The position numbers and the translations under genes were made by a program. The notes under the pieces are model-generated. The model made no database searches. It worked only from the letters and a program-made list of their open reading frames with translations, and was not told the origin of the DNA. 64,000 bases of DNA from an uncultured Planktomarina sp. GTDB taxonomy: Bacteria > Pseudomonadota > Alphaproteobacteria > Rhodobacterales > Rhodobacteraceae. Numbering within the stretch: the stretch's first letter is position 1; every line of letters begins with the position of its first letter. The DNA lies in the NCBI GenBank assembly GCA_943788425.1, contig CALSQF010000008.1:62001-126000 (forward strand), in the 5' to 3' direction. Positions 47,315-61,252 of this stretch are shown here, in pieces.

Positions 47315-47375
47315 AACGCCACCGTTTCATCCGCCACAGCTTGCTCTGCTCAATCTGGCGCGATAGGGGGAATTC

Positions 47376-48323
47376 ATGAGGCGTTTTCAAACCAATCTTT
47401 TAGAACAGGATGCTCGTGGCGCAGCGGTGGCAATCGGCAATTTCGATGGTGTCCATTTGGGCCATCAAGCGGTGATCGATGTGACCCGTGCCGCAGCTGA
47501 ACGCAGCGGTGCGCCTTTGGGTGTCATAACCTTTGAACCACATCCTCGCAGTTTTTTTGCCAAAAAAATTGGCACAATTTTGCCACCTTTTCGCTTGATG
47601 AATGCGGAGGCCCGCGCACATCGGCTGGAAAAATTGGGGGTTGAAGTTCTCCTTGAACTGCCCTTTGATCAATCGCTTTGTGACCTCAGTGACTGGGACT
47701 TCTGCAAAGAGGTTTTAAGCGACGGATTCGGCCTGACTCACGTGGTGGTTGGCGCTGATTTCTGCTTTGGCAAAGGTCGATCCGGAACCGCGCAAACGCT
47801 CAAAGAACACGGCCAACGCCTTGGTTTTGAAGTCATAATTGCAGATTTGAAAAATCATAAAGCGGAAATCATCAGCTCGACCAATATTCGCAAAGCTCTT
47901 GCAGCCGCAGATCCGCAGCGGGCCGCCGCAATGCTGGGCCATTGGCACCGGCTTGAAGGCGCGGTTGAGCATGGTGAGAAGCGCGGACGTGAACTTGGCT
48001 ATCCAACCGCCAATATGTCTATTGAGGGGCTCCAGCCACCAGCCTTTGGGGTTTATGCGGTTTTGGTAGATGTGCTCACCGGGCCGCATAAAGGCTGCTA
48101 TCATGGTGCCGCTTCGATTGGTGTGCGCCCCATGTTTGGAGAAAATAGCCCCAATTGTGAAACGTTTATTTTTGATTTCACAGGGGATGTATACGGGGAG
48201 ACCCTATCAGTCGGTTTGGTTGCCTATTTGCGCAGTGAGAAGACCTTCGATGGGCTTGAAGCATTGATTGCGCAGATGGATGCCGATTGCAGCCGTGCCC
48301 GCCGCATTTTGAGCCAGCTATGA
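47376..48323 (+). CDS. ribF: Bifunctional riboflavin kinase / FAD synthetase
   Basis: This 315-residue enzyme makes FMN and FAD. The N-terminal adenylyltransferase has GNFDGVHLGHQAV, and the C-terminal kinase has GRELGYPTANMSI. Length is normal. Its stop overlaps the next start by 4 bp. Confidence 0.96.
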   Translation: MRRFQTNLLEQDARGAAVAIGNFDGVHLGHQAVIDVTRAAAERSGAPLGVITFEPHPRSFFAKKIGTILPPFRLMNAEARAHRLEKLGVEVLLELPFDQSLCDLSDWDFCKEVLSDGFGLTHVVVGADFCFGKGRSGTAQTLKEHGQRLGFEVIIADLKNHKAEIISSTNIRKALAAADPQRAAAMLGHWHRLEGAVEHGEKRGRELGYPTANMSIEGLQPPAFGVYAVLVDVLTGPHKGCYHGAASIGVRPMFGENSPNCETFIFDFTGDVYGETLSVGLVAYLRSEKTFDGLEALIAQMDADCSRARRILSQL

Positions 48324-48784
48324 GCGTCAGCTCAAACCAAAAGCCGATGCGCCCAAAATTTTGGGAGACGGTGCCACTTTCCAAGATGACCGAAACTGAA
48401 TGGGAAGCGCTCTGTGACGGCTGTGGCCGCTGTTGTCTCAACAAGCTCGAAGATCCCGACACCGGACATGTGGCCCTCACCCGCATTGCCTGCCGCCTTC
48501 TCGACAATGAGACCTGCCAATGCTCACAGTATAGTATTCGACAAAACTTCGTGCCAGAGTGTATCCGAATGACCTCTGAAACCATTGAGCAACATGCCTA
48601 TTGGCTTCCAAATACTTGCGCATATAAACGATTGTATGAGGGCAAAGAAATTCCAGACTGGCACCCGCTGCGCAGTGGAACGGCGCAATCGGTGCATGAG
48701 TCAGGCATATCTGTGCAAGGCTGGACAATACCGGAATTTGAAGTGCCCGAAGAGGGATGGGAAGACTACATAATTGAGGATTAA
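48320..48784 (+). CDS. YcgN/UPF0260 cysteine-cluster protein
   Basis: This 154-residue protein has the family pattern LCDGCGRCCLNKLEDPDTGH followed by NETCQCSQY, probably a zinc or iron-sulfur site. The function is unknown. The start at 48320 overlaps the ribF stop, so the two are co-translated. Confidence 0.88.
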   Translation: MSVSSNQKPMRPKFWETVPLSKMTETEWEALCDGCGRCCLNKLEDPDTGHVALTRIACRLLDNETCQCSQYSIRQNFVPECIRMTSETIEQHAYWLPNTCAYKRLYEGKEIPDWHPLRSGTAQSVHESGISVQGWTIPEFEVPEEGWEDYIIED

Positions 48785-48787
48785 GCG

Positions 48788-49834
48788 ATGAATTTTGCAT
48801 CTGATAACACCGGCCCCGTGCACCCCAATGTCATGTCTGCGCTCAATGCGGCGAATATGGGCTATGCCCTGCCCTACGGTGCCGATGACGCCACCGCACA
48901 GGCTGTGCAGGATATACGAGATGTATTTGAAGCCCCTGAGGCGGCGGTTTATCTGGTCTCACTTGGGACGGCTGCCAATTCCTTGATCCTTGCCACGCTG
49001 TCTCAGCCCTGGGAAACGGTGTTTTGCCATACGGTCGCGCATATCCACGAAGATGAATGCAATGCTCCCGAATTTTATTCCGGTGGGACCAAGCTGACAC
49101 TCGTGCCAGGTGATGATGCTAAAATGTCCGCGCAAACTCTGCGCAAATCCATTTTGGCGGAAGAGACTCGCGGCGTGCATGGGCCGCAACGAGGCCCTGT
49201 GTCCCTGACCCAAGCGACAGAACGCGGCACGATCTACAGCCTTGCCGAAATTCAAGAAATTTCCGCCACCGCTAAGGACTTTGGCCTTCCGCTGCATATG
49301 GACGGAGCGCGATTCGCCAATGCCTTACAAACCCTTGGATGCAGCGCGGCAGAAATGACTTGGAAGTCAGGCGTCGATGCGGTCACCTTCGGCGGGACAA
49401 AAAATGGATTAATGGCGGTGGAGGCGGTTGTTTTCTTTGATCCAAAACACGCTTGGGAATTCGAGCTACGGCGCAAACGCGGCGCTCATCTATTTTCCAA
49501 GCACCGCTTTCTGGCGGCACAAATGCAAGCCTATTTGGCCGGTGATCTTTGGCTTGATATGGCGGAAAAATCCAATGCCGCCTGTGCAAGATTGGCACAA
49601 GGTCTTAAGCAAACACCGGGCATTGTGCTCGAATTTGAACCCCAGGCCAATATCATATTCGCCCAATGGTCCCGCGCGGCGCATCAGCGCCTACATGCGG
49701 CGGGAGCCCAATATTACGTCATGGCAGGCGATCACACCACCGGACCGGCCGATGAGCTTTTGCCGGCCCGCTTGGTGACAGATTGGTCTGCAAGCTCGGA
49801 TGATGTCGATCGTTTCCTACAGATCTTACGCTGA
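48788..49834 (+). CDS. ltaE: Low-specificity L-threonine aldolase
   Basis: This 348-residue PLP enzyme splits threonine or allo-threonine into glycine and acetaldehyde. K205 in FGGTKNG binds PLP; H84 and D172 (HMDGARFAN) are also typical. It follows the ycgN-like gene after 3 bp and ends at a strong terminator. Confidence 0.92.
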   Translation: MNFASDNTGPVHPNVMSALNAANMGYALPYGADDATAQAVQDIRDVFEAPEAAVYLVSLGTAANSLILATLSQPWETVFCHTVAHIHEDECNAPEFYSGGTKLTLVPGDDAKMSAQTLRKSILAEETRGVHGPQRGPVSLTQATERGTIYSLAEIQEISATAKDFGLPLHMDGARFANALQTLGCSAAEMTWKSGVDAVTFGGTKNGLMAVEAVVFFDPKHAWEFELRRKRGAHLFSKHRFLAAQMQAYLAGDLWLDMAEKSNAACARLAQGLKQTPGIVLEFEPQANIIFAQWSRAAHQRLHAAGAQYYVMAGDHTTGPADELLPARLVTDWSASSDDVDRFLQILR

Positions 49835-49849
49835 TGAAATCTGCGTCTC

Positions 49850-49883
49850 CGGGCGTCACCCTGTGACGCCCGATAACCTTTTT
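49850..49883 (+). terminator. rho-independent terminator after ltaE
   Basis: A perfect 10-bp stem, CGGGCGTCAC / GTGACGCCCG with a CCT loop, is followed by a run of five T. It closes the ribF-ycgN-ltaE unit. Confidence 0.88.
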
Positions 49884-49889
49884 GCAAGC

Positions 49890-50489
49890 TCAGAGTGCGC
49901 CTGAAAGCACGAGATCCAAATCGTCCAAACGATCTTGCCCCCAAAAACGCTGATCTTTATCTGTGATGTAGAACGGCGCACCAAAGACGCCTGCAGTGAC
50001 CGCATCTTCGGTGTTTTTGGCATATTGCTCCGCAGAGCCGATCATATCTTTGTCCGCAAGGCTTGGATCAAAACCAGCAGTTTTCAGACACTCTGCAATG
50101 ACGTCGGGTTGTGAAATATCCTTCTCTTCGGCCCAAACCGCACGGGTAAAAGCATGCACCAATGCGCCCAAATCTCCATCCCCATAGTTCGATGCGGCAA
50201 TCACAGCGTAGGAGGACGGCGCCATATTCACGGGAAAGAAGGCCGGTTGCATATTGAGCGGAAGTTTGCGCTTTTTTGCCTGCCGGGGGAGCTCTTGTGC
50301 ACGCATTTCAATACGGCTGATGTGACGGTCCTTCGGCGGCATACCGCCCGTGCGGCTAAACACAGTCATCAAATCCATAGGCTTGTAGGCGATCGTTGCC
50401 CCATGTTTTTGTGCGATCTCTTCGAGAGCCCGACCTGCCAAATAGGTAAATGGAGAAATTGTCGCGAAAAAATAGTTAATATGTGCCAT
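49890..50489 (-). CDS. 2-hydroxychromene-2-carboxylate isomerase family protein (DsbA-like fold)
   Basis: This 199-residue protein has the thioredoxin/GST-kappa fold with SPFTYLAGRALE near the N-terminus and GVFGAPFYI before the last strand. Relatives isomerise hydroxychromene carboxylate in naphthalene degradation or act as glutathione enzymes. Here no aromatic genes are close, so the substrate is unknown. The start at 50489 has AAGGTGAT upstream; the frame extends to 50618 without support. Confidence 0.82.
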   Translation of the reverse strand: MAHINYFFATISPFTYLAGRALEEIAQKHGATIAYKPMDLMTVFSRTGGMPPKDRHISRIEMRAQELPRQAKKRKLPLNMQPAFFPVNMAPSSYAVIAASNYGDGDLGALVHAFTRAVWAEEKDISQPDVIAECLKTAGFDPSLADKDMIGSAEQYAKNTEDAVTAGVFGAPFYITDKDQRFWGQDRLDDLDLVLSGAL

Positions 50490-50596
50490 GAGCATCACCT
50501 TTTTGTGTATCAAACCTGTGACGACCAGTAACCACATGGTAAGCCATGTCAACAATATGCGACTCAGGCTCGCGGGTATCGTAGAGGGTAATACGA

Positions 50597-51616
50597 ATGG
50601 CTTCTGTTCATGGTCCAAAACTAATCGCCGGAAATTCCAACCTCAAGCTGGCCCGGTCGGTGGCGCGGCGCATGTCTCTGCATCGGGGCATGAATGTGGA
50701 TCTTGTGGATGCTCGGGTTGAACGCTTCAACGACGGGGAAATATTCGTCGAAGTCTACGAAAACGTCCGCGACGAGGATATGTTTATCATCCAACCCACC
50801 TCACGCCCCGCCAATGACGCGCTGATGGAGCTTTTGATCATCGCCGATGCTTTGAAACGCTCTTCCGCCAGCCGCATCACTGCTGTGATCCCTTATTTTG
50901 GCTACGCTCGGCAAGACCGTCGCAGCAAGGCCCGCACGCCGATCACCGCCAAATTGGTCGCCAATATGCTTGAAGAAGCGGGCATTGAGCGGGTTTTAAC
51001 CCTTGATCTTCATGCGACACAAATTCAGGGATTTTTCGATATTCCGGTCGACAATCTATATGCCTCACCAATCTTTGCGTTGGACGTCAAACATCATTTC
51101 AAAGGTCAAATGGACAATCTGATGGTGGTCTCCCCCGATGTGGGCGGCGTTGCCCGTGCGCGGGATTTGGCACAACGCATTGGCGCACCTCTGTCGATTG
51201 TCGACAAACGCCGGGAGAAGGCTGGTGAGGTGGCAGAGATGACGGTGATTGGTAATGTCGAAGGCCGCACCTGCTTAATTGTGGATGATATCGTCGATAC
51301 CGCTGGAACACTGTGCAAAGCGGCTGATGTCTTGATGGACAATGGTGCGAAAGAAGTACATTCCTACATCACCCACGGGGTTCTGTCCGGTCCTGCGGTC
51401 GATCGGATTACCAATTCTGTGATGAAGAACCTGGTCATTACGGATACGATCGAGGCCACCCCTGAGGTTGCGAATGCGACCAATATCCGGATCGTTCAAA
51501 CTGCCCCCATGTTCGCGCAGGCTATTTTGAACACATGGAGTGGCACCTCGGTCTCTTCGCTATTCTCGACCGAATCCTTGTCGGCAATTTACGAGGGTAT
51601 TTACGATTGCGGCTAA
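50597..51616 (+). CDS. prs: Ribose-phosphate pyrophosphokinase
   Basis: This 339-residue enzyme makes PRPP from ribose 5-phosphate and ATP. Motifs: [29 protein letters not shown] and the PRPP loop [23 protein letters not shown] precedes the start. It is divergent from the isomerase-family gene. Confidence 0.96.
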   Translation: MASVHGPKLIAGNSNLKLARSVARRMSLHRGMNVDLVDARVERFNDGEIFVEVYENVRDEDMFIIQPTSRPANDALMELLIIADALKRSSASRITAVIPYFGYARQDRRSKARTPITAKLVANMLEEAGIERVLTLDLHATQIQGFFDIPVDNLYASPIFALDVKHHFKGQMDNLMVVSPDVGGVARARDLAQRIGAPLSIVDKRREKAGEVAEMTVIGNVEGRTCLIVDDIVDTAGTLCKAADVLMDNGAKEVHSYITHGVLSGPAVDRITNSVMKNLVITDTIEATPEVANATNIRIVQTAPMFAQAILNTWSGTSVSSLFSTESLSAIYEGIYDCG

Positions 51617-51626
51617 TGCCGGCGCG

Positions 51627-51977
51627 TTAATAAATATCCCACCGCTCGGGATCTGCCACGCCGCCGATCGCCAGCCAACTGGCGCTCACCCGAGCAACGC
51701 GCGTGTCAGACCAGGTGCGGAACACCAGATCAAATCCTGTCTCGGTCACGTTTTCCGCCCGAATGTCCGCACGGGCATTACAGTCGCTCCCCATGTCCCA
51801 CATAGTGAGGCTTACGTGGACCATTGGTTGGGCTGCAAAGGCTTCAGAAAATTTGATCGCCCGCAACACCTTGCGCGGACCCGTGCCGGTCCACATGTCT
51901 CCATCGTCTTTAATGTCTGAGAACAATTCAAGCGATCCTTGATCCACCCCAACGGTATATGACGACATGCGTTTCAT
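51627..51977 (-). CDS. H-type lectin domain protein
   Basis: This 116-residue protein looks like a single H-type lectin domain: the core is PMVHVSLTMWDMGSDCN, then GFDLVFRTWSDTRVARV. Such domains bind N-acetylgalactosamine-like sugars in eukaryotes; the role in bacteria is unknown. There is no signal peptide. It lies after the ATP synthase operon on the same strand but past the terminator. The start may be the fourth codon. Confidence 0.75.
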   Translation of the reverse strand: MKRMSSYTVGVDQGSLELFSDIKDDGDMWTGTGPRKVLRAIKFSEAFAAQPMVHVSLTMWDMGSDCNARADIRAENVTETGFDLVFRTWSDTRVARVSASWLAIGGVADPERWDIY

Positions 51978-52013
51978 GCAGTAAAAATTTAGTTTCTAAA
52001 AATATAATAAATG

Positions 52014-52036
52014 AAAAAAGGGCCCGCGTGGGGCCC
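52014..52036 (-). terminator. terminator of the ATP synthase operon
   Basis: GGGCCC-CACGC-GGGCCC is followed by six T on the minus strand, 22 bp after the atpC stop. Confidence 0.9.
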
Positions 52037-52058
52037 ATTTCTAATTTTATCAGACCGC

Positions 52059-52465
52059 TTAAGCGGCGTTGAGGCCCAAGGCAGAGGCCAGCGCCGCGAC
52101 ATCAGACTGCACCTTGCGGGCGGCCTCCTGCGCGTCTTCACTGGCTCTTTCAACCGCTTCAGCTGCGCCAACAACGATGCCATCCATATCTTCCTGAGTG
52201 ACATCGGCTTTCGCCATGGCGCGCTCCGCAATCACGGTGACGCCCTGCGCTGTGACCTCAGCAAACCCGCCTGTGACAACATATTCGTTGACGCCGCCGG
52301 CGGCGCTGACGGACAGAATGCCAGGCCGCAAAGTGGTCAGAACAGGCTCATGGTTCGCCATGGCTGTCATATCCCCTTCGGATCCCGGAAGCTGGACCGA
52401 AGTAGCCTCAAAAGAAGCGAGGCTTCTTTCGGGGCTGACCAAATCAAAGTTCAATGAATCCGCCA

Positions 52466-52466
<1 letters not shown>
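52059..52466 (-). CDS. atpC: ATP synthase F1 epsilon subunit
   Basis: This 135-residue stalk subunit has the N-terminal beta-sandwich (FDLVSPERSLASFEATSVQLPG) and GDMTAMANHEPVLTTLRPG. The C-terminal helical pair is present. It overlaps atpD by one base. It couples proton flow to catalysis and can inhibit ATP hydrolysis. Confidence 0.96.
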
Positions 52467-54776
<2,310 letters not shown>

Positions 54777-54788
54777 GTGCCAGTATCC

Positions 54789-56324
54789 TTATGCGAAATC
54801 TGCGGCGAAGTCGTCCAGCGCAGCTTTAATTTTTGCTTCCGCATCACCTTTAATTTTCGGATCATCATTGGTGATCATGGTCAAAACGTCGCTGGCTTTG
54901 CCGCGCAGGTGCGCCAGAAGGCCAGCTTCGAAACGACCTACGTCAGAGACGTCGATCTTGTCCAAATAGCCTTTGGTGCCAGCATAGATCACGCAGACAA
55001 TTTCAGCGTTTGTCAAAGGCGCATACTGCGGCTGTTTCATTAACTCCGTCAAACGCGCACCACGGCTCAGCAATTGCTGGGTCGCTGCATCCAGATCTGA
55101 TCCAAACTGAGCGAATGCCGCCATTTCGCGATATTGCGCCAATTCCAGTTTCACAGGACCAGCCACAGATTTCATCGCATTGGTTTGCGCAGAGGAGCCC
55201 ACACGGGACACAGACAGACCTGTGTTTACCGCCGGACGGATCCCTTGGTAGAACAATTCTGTTTCCAAGAAGATCTGACCATCCGTGATCGAGATCACGT
55301 TGGTTGGAATAAAGGCTGACACGTCGCCACCTTGGGTTTCAATGATCGGTAAAGCGGTCAAAGAACCTGATCCATTGTCTTCGTTCAGTTTCGAAGAACG
55401 CTCGAGCAATCTGGAGTGAAGATAAAACACGTCCCCTGGATAGGCTTCACGTCCGGGCGGACGGCGCAGGAGCAAGGACATCTGGCGATAAGACACCGCC
55501 TGCTTGGACAAATCATCATAGATGATTAAAGCATGCTTGCCGTTGTCGCGGAAATATTCTGCCATCGACGTCGCAGCGTAGGGCGCCAAAAACTGCATCG
55601 GTGCAGGGTCAGAGGCGGTTGCGGCCACAACTATGGAATAGTCAATCGCGCCGGATTCTTCGAGCTTTTTCACCAATTGAGCCACAGTCGAACGCTTTTG
55701 TCCCACCGCAACATAGACGCAATATAGTTTTTCGGAATCGTCCGCTGCTGCATCATTGTATGATTTTTGGTTCAAGATGGTGTCCAGCGCCACGGCGGTT
55801 TTACCAGTCTGACGGTCACCAATGATCAATTCGCGCTGACCACGGCCAATTGGGATCATCGCATCCACAGATTTCAAACCCGTCGCCATCGGCTCATGCA
55901 CCGATTTACGCGGAATGATGCCAGGCGCTTTCACGTCGGCTTGGCTGCGCAATTTGTTTTTGATCGGTCCTTTGCCGTCCAATGGGTTGCCCAGACCATC
56001 AACAACGCGGCCCAGCAATTCCGGACCGACAGGAACGTCCACAATCGCGTTCGTACGCTTTACTGTATCGCCTTCTTTAATGTCCCGGTCAGACCCGAAA
56101 ATAACAACACCAACGTTGTCAGATTCCAAGTTCAGCGCCATCCCTTGGATGCCGCCGGGAAATTCCACCATTTCACCAGCTTGAACATTGTCCAGACCGA
56201 ACACGCGCGCGATACCATCCCCAACGGAAAGGACGCGGCCCACTTCGGCAACTTCAGCTTCTTGGCCAAAGTTTTTAATCTGGTCTTTTAGGATCGCAGA
56301 GATTTCTGCAGCTTCGATCGCCAT
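54789..56324 (-). CDS. atpA: ATP synthase F1 alpha subunit
   Basis: This 511-residue subunit has the nucleotide-binding loop GDRQTGKTA and the arginine-finger region [17 protein letters not shown]. The start abuts the atpH stop directly. Confidence 0.98.
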   Translation of the reverse strand: MAIEAAEISAILKDQIKNFGQEAEVAEVGRVLSVGDGIARVFGLDNVQAGEMVEFPGGIQGMALNLESDNVGVVIFGSDRDIKEGDTVKRTNAIVDVPVGPELLGRVVDGLGNPLDGKGPIKNKLRSQADVKAPGIIPRKSVHEPMATGLKSVDAMIPIGRGQRELIIGDRQTGKTAVALDTILNQKSYNDAAADDSEKLYCVYVAVGQKRSTVAQLVKKLEESGAIDYSIVVAATASDPAPMQFLAPYAATSMAEYFRDNGKHALIIYDDLSKQAVSYRQMSLLLRRPPGREAYPGDVFYLHSRLLERSSKLNEDNGSGSLTALPIIETQGGDVSAFIPTNVISITDGQIFLETELFYQGIRPAVNTGLSVSRVGSSAQTNAMKSVAGPVKLELAQYREMAAFAQFGSDLDAATQQLLSRGARLTELMKQPQYAPLTNAEIVCVIYAGTKGYLDKIDVSDVGRFEAGLLAHLRGKASDVLTMITNDDPKIKGDAEAKIKAALDDFAADFA

Positions 56325-56885
56325 TTATCCGACCTCTTTCATTGTGTTCTGAAGGGCATTGAGCTTGGAGCGGATCGACGTGTCGATCATCTTCGAGCCC
56401 ACTTTAACGACAAGACCGCCGATGAGGCTTTCATCAACGGTCGCTTTGATTTTCACATCAAGGTCCAATTGAGCCTTGAGTGTTTTGGCCAATTTCGTGG
56501 CCTGCGTTTTGGTCAACGCTTTGGCCGAAGTCACCTCAGCGGCCACCTCGCCTTTATCTTCCGCGATTCGTGCACGCAGTGCAGCCAAAAGGCTGGGCAG
56601 TACAAACAAACGGCGCTTCGCAGCCATCAATGACAGGGTGTTGACCATCATTGGTTGCAATTTCATTTTCTGGGCCACAGCTGTGATCGCCTGCCCCATT
56701 TCTGCGCGTGTGTAGACAGGTGATGTTACCAAAGCGCGCAATTCTGCACTTTCGCTCAATGCGCTCTCTAGCGCATCTACATCAGCCTCCAGTGGCTTCA
56801 ACTTCTTGTCGTCTTTGGCAAGCGAAAACACCGCTGTCGCGTAGCGGCTAGCAATACCAGACGAGATCGATGCTGGTTCGGACAA
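56325..56885 (-). CDS. atpH: ATP synthase F1 delta subunit
   Basis: This 186-residue peripheral stalk subunit begins [19 protein letters not shown] and ends with the delta motif [19 protein letters not shown]. The TTG start at 56885 is chosen because GAGAGGG lies six bases upstream and the length then matches the family; the frame stays open to 57092 with unrelated residues. First gene of atpHAGDC. Confidence 0.93.
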   Translation of the reverse strand: MSEPASISSGIASRYATAVFSLAKDDKKLKPLEADVDALESALSESAELRALVTSPVYTRAEMGQAITAVAQKMKLQPMMVNTLSLMAAKRRLFVLPSLLAALRARIAEDKGEVAAEVTSAKALTKTQATKLAKTLKAQLDLDVKIKATVDESLIGGLVVKVGSKMIDTSIRSKLNALQNTMKEVG

Positions 56886-57118
56886 AGAAAACCCTCTCGA
56901 TGCTGGCCCGTCCGAAACTGCTGCTTCAGACAAAGGCGTTGGACGCGCGCTATAGTGGTACAGCGCCAAAATCTCATGCCGTTTAGCAGAGCATTTCGCA
57001 TGCCGCAACGCCAATGACGGCCAAAAAGACCGCAAAAATCCAAAAAACAAAGCATTTATGAAAGGTGCGTCCCTTTGTTCCGCCTCGGGCACCTAAAAAC
57101 GGGCGAATCCGCAGGGTG

Positions 57119-57880
57119 TCACAGGTTACCCGATTGCGCAGAAATCGGGTCTGGCGCTTTGATGCCCTCTAGAATCCCCAGGGGCCGAGAGATAATTTGC
57201 CCCAAGCCAGGTCGCCGAGGCCGCGGTACTTGCTTGCTCACCTCAAGAATCAAAACGCCGCCCCCACGCCACGCCGGGATGTTTTGCCCAATGCGCTCAA
57301 TCGGCCCAGACATGCGTCGCCAAAACGGTCCAGACCACGGCGGCTGGTAAAGGGCCATCACATGATGCTCAGGCAAAAACCCATGCCACTTCAACCGAGA
57401 TTCCAACTGCCAAGCGGTGTAGGGGCGTGCAAAGGAGAAGGGCGTGCCTTCCCGCCGCGCCCAAAGGCTGGCTCTATTGGGCACTATAAAGATGGCACGG
57501 CCAGCAGGTGCCAGCACCCGATAACATTCCTCCAAAACCGCTGCGGCATGTTCTGAGGTATCAAGCCCATGCAGCACCAGAAGCTTGTCAATCGAGCCGG
57601 TTTCGACCGGCCAGCGCGTTTCTTCGCTCAGCACGGAGCAATTGGGCAGTCCCGGCGGCCAATGCATGACCCCTTGCCGCGCAGGCATCAAGGCAGTGAC
57701 CCGCCGCGCCAAACTTAGATAGGGGCGCAAAAGTGGGGCTGCAAAGCCGTAGCCAAGCACGGCCTCATGCCGAGCTTGCGGCCACAGACGCAAAACCTGC
57801 TCTCGAATCGTTGCTTGAACCGAGCGCCCCAAGAAGGACCGGTAATAAAACGCCCGCAGCTCACGCACATCTAAATGCAT
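57119..57880 (-). CDS. Class I SAM-dependent methyltransferase
   Basis: This 253-residue protein has a weak SAM motif (VLGYGFAAPLL), a motif-II-like stretch (SIDKLLVLHGLDTSEH) and a post-motif strand (LAPAGRAIFIVPNRASLWARR). It is often encoded beside gloB in Rhodobacterales. The substrate is unknown. The start at 57880 is the best fit to the family; the frame extends to 57961. It is divergent from gloB. Confidence 0.8.
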   Translation of the reverse strand: MHLDVRELRAFYYRSFLGRSVQATIREQVLRLWPQARHEAVLGYGFAAPLLRPYLSLARRVTALMPARQGVMHWPPGLPNCSVLSEETRWPVETGSIDKLLVLHGLDTSEHAAAVLEECYRVLAPAGRAIFIVPNRASLWARREGTPFSFARPYTAWQLESRLKWHGFLPEHHVMALYQPPWSGPFWRRMSGPIERIGQNIPAWRGGGVLILEVSKQVPRPRRPGLGQIISRPLGILEGIKAPDPISAQSGNL

Positions 57881-57941
57881 TGCAGTTTGGTCCTCTTGGA
57901 TTACACTCATCATAATGCTACCAAAAAAAGGCGAAAATACC

Positions 57942-58739
57942 ATGGTAAATTCGAGCATCACAATTCACACCTTGCCCTGCCTGTCAGACAATTATGCCTA
58001 TGTTGTTCACAACAGCGCCGCAGGCACAGCAGCTGTTGTGGACGTGCCGGAAGCGGGGCCTTTGGTGGCAAAAATTTCCGAGCTAAATGTGCCGGTCACC
58101 GATATATTCTTGACCCACCACCATTGGGATCACATTGATGGACTGCCCGATTTGCAGGCCGCATTGACCGGCCCTTTGGGCCAGGCACCGGCACAGGTTA
58201 TCGGCGCCAAAGCCGATGCAGATCGCCTGCCAACCTTGGATCAGGCCATCAACCCAGGAGATCGCCTAACACTCTGCGGAATTGACGGTGAGATCTATGA
58301 TGTCTCCGGCCACACGCTCGGTCACCTTGCGCTACATTTGCCGAGCGCGAACGCGCTTTTCACCGCTGACAGCTTGATGGCTATGGGCTGCGGTCGTCTT
58401 TTTGAAGGCTCTGCGGCGCAAATGTGGCACAGCCTGCAGCAACTCCGTGCGCTGCCGCAAAACACGTGGGTGTACTCGGGCCATGAATACACCGCCTCCA
58501 ATATGGCCTTCACGCAATCTTTAGGCGAAGACAATCCTGCCATCAACGCTCGTGCGGCCCAGATCACCAAAGATCGCGCCGCGGGTCGCCCGACGGTACC
58601 AAGTCTTTTGGCCCTTGAGATGCAAACCAATCCGTTTTTACGCGCCGACGACCCGGCCCTGAAAACAGCCGTGGGTATGCCAGAGGGCACCGCCGAGCGG
58701 GTTTTCGCTGAAATTCGCGCTCGAAAAGATAAGTTTTAG
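57942..58739 (+). CDS. gloB: Hydroxyacylglutathione hydrolase (glyoxalase II)
   Basis: This 265-residue metallo-beta-lactamase-fold enzyme hydrolyses S-lactoylglutathione in methylglyoxal detoxification. The metal motif is THHHWDH (H59, H61, D63, H64), with CLSDNYAY near the start and SGHEYTASN later, both GloB-specific. AAAGGCGA precedes the ATG at 57942. Confidence 0.95.
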   Translation: MVNSSITIHTLPCLSDNYAYVVHNSAAGTAAVVDVPEAGPLVAKISELNVPVTDIFLTHHHWDHIDGLPDLQAALTGPLGQAPAQVIGAKADADRLPTLDQAINPGDRLTLCGIDGEIYDVSGHTLGHLALHLPSANALFTADSLMAMGCGRLFEGSAAQMWHSLQQLRALPQNTWVYSGHEYTASNMAFTQSLGEDNPAINARAAQITKDRAAGRPTVPSLLALEMQTNPFLRADDPALKTAVGMPEGTAERVFAEIRARKDKF

Positions 58740-58877
58740 GAAAAATTCAGGGATAAAAGCGCAATATTTAACTTTTATGGCCTAAATAACAATTTTCCCC
58801 TTGAAGGTTGCCTTAGAAAACCGAAGTCTTAAGGGAAGAGCGATCACACCGATCACAGACCGTTGTAGGAGACGCGC

Positions 58878-61208
<2,331 letters not shown>

Positions 61209-61252
61209 GCCGAATAAACCGCGCAGATCGGCTGATTATGGGGAAATTTGAC

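Noticed and set aside
56886..57092. N-terminal extension of AtpH
   Set aside because: The frame is open, but the residues do not resemble any delta subunit and a strong ribosome site directs the start to 56885.
58800..58828. RpoH promoter upstream of clpA
   Set aside because: CTTGAAG matches the -35 element, but at 14-bp spacing the -10 region reads CCGAAGTC, a poor match to CCCCATNT.
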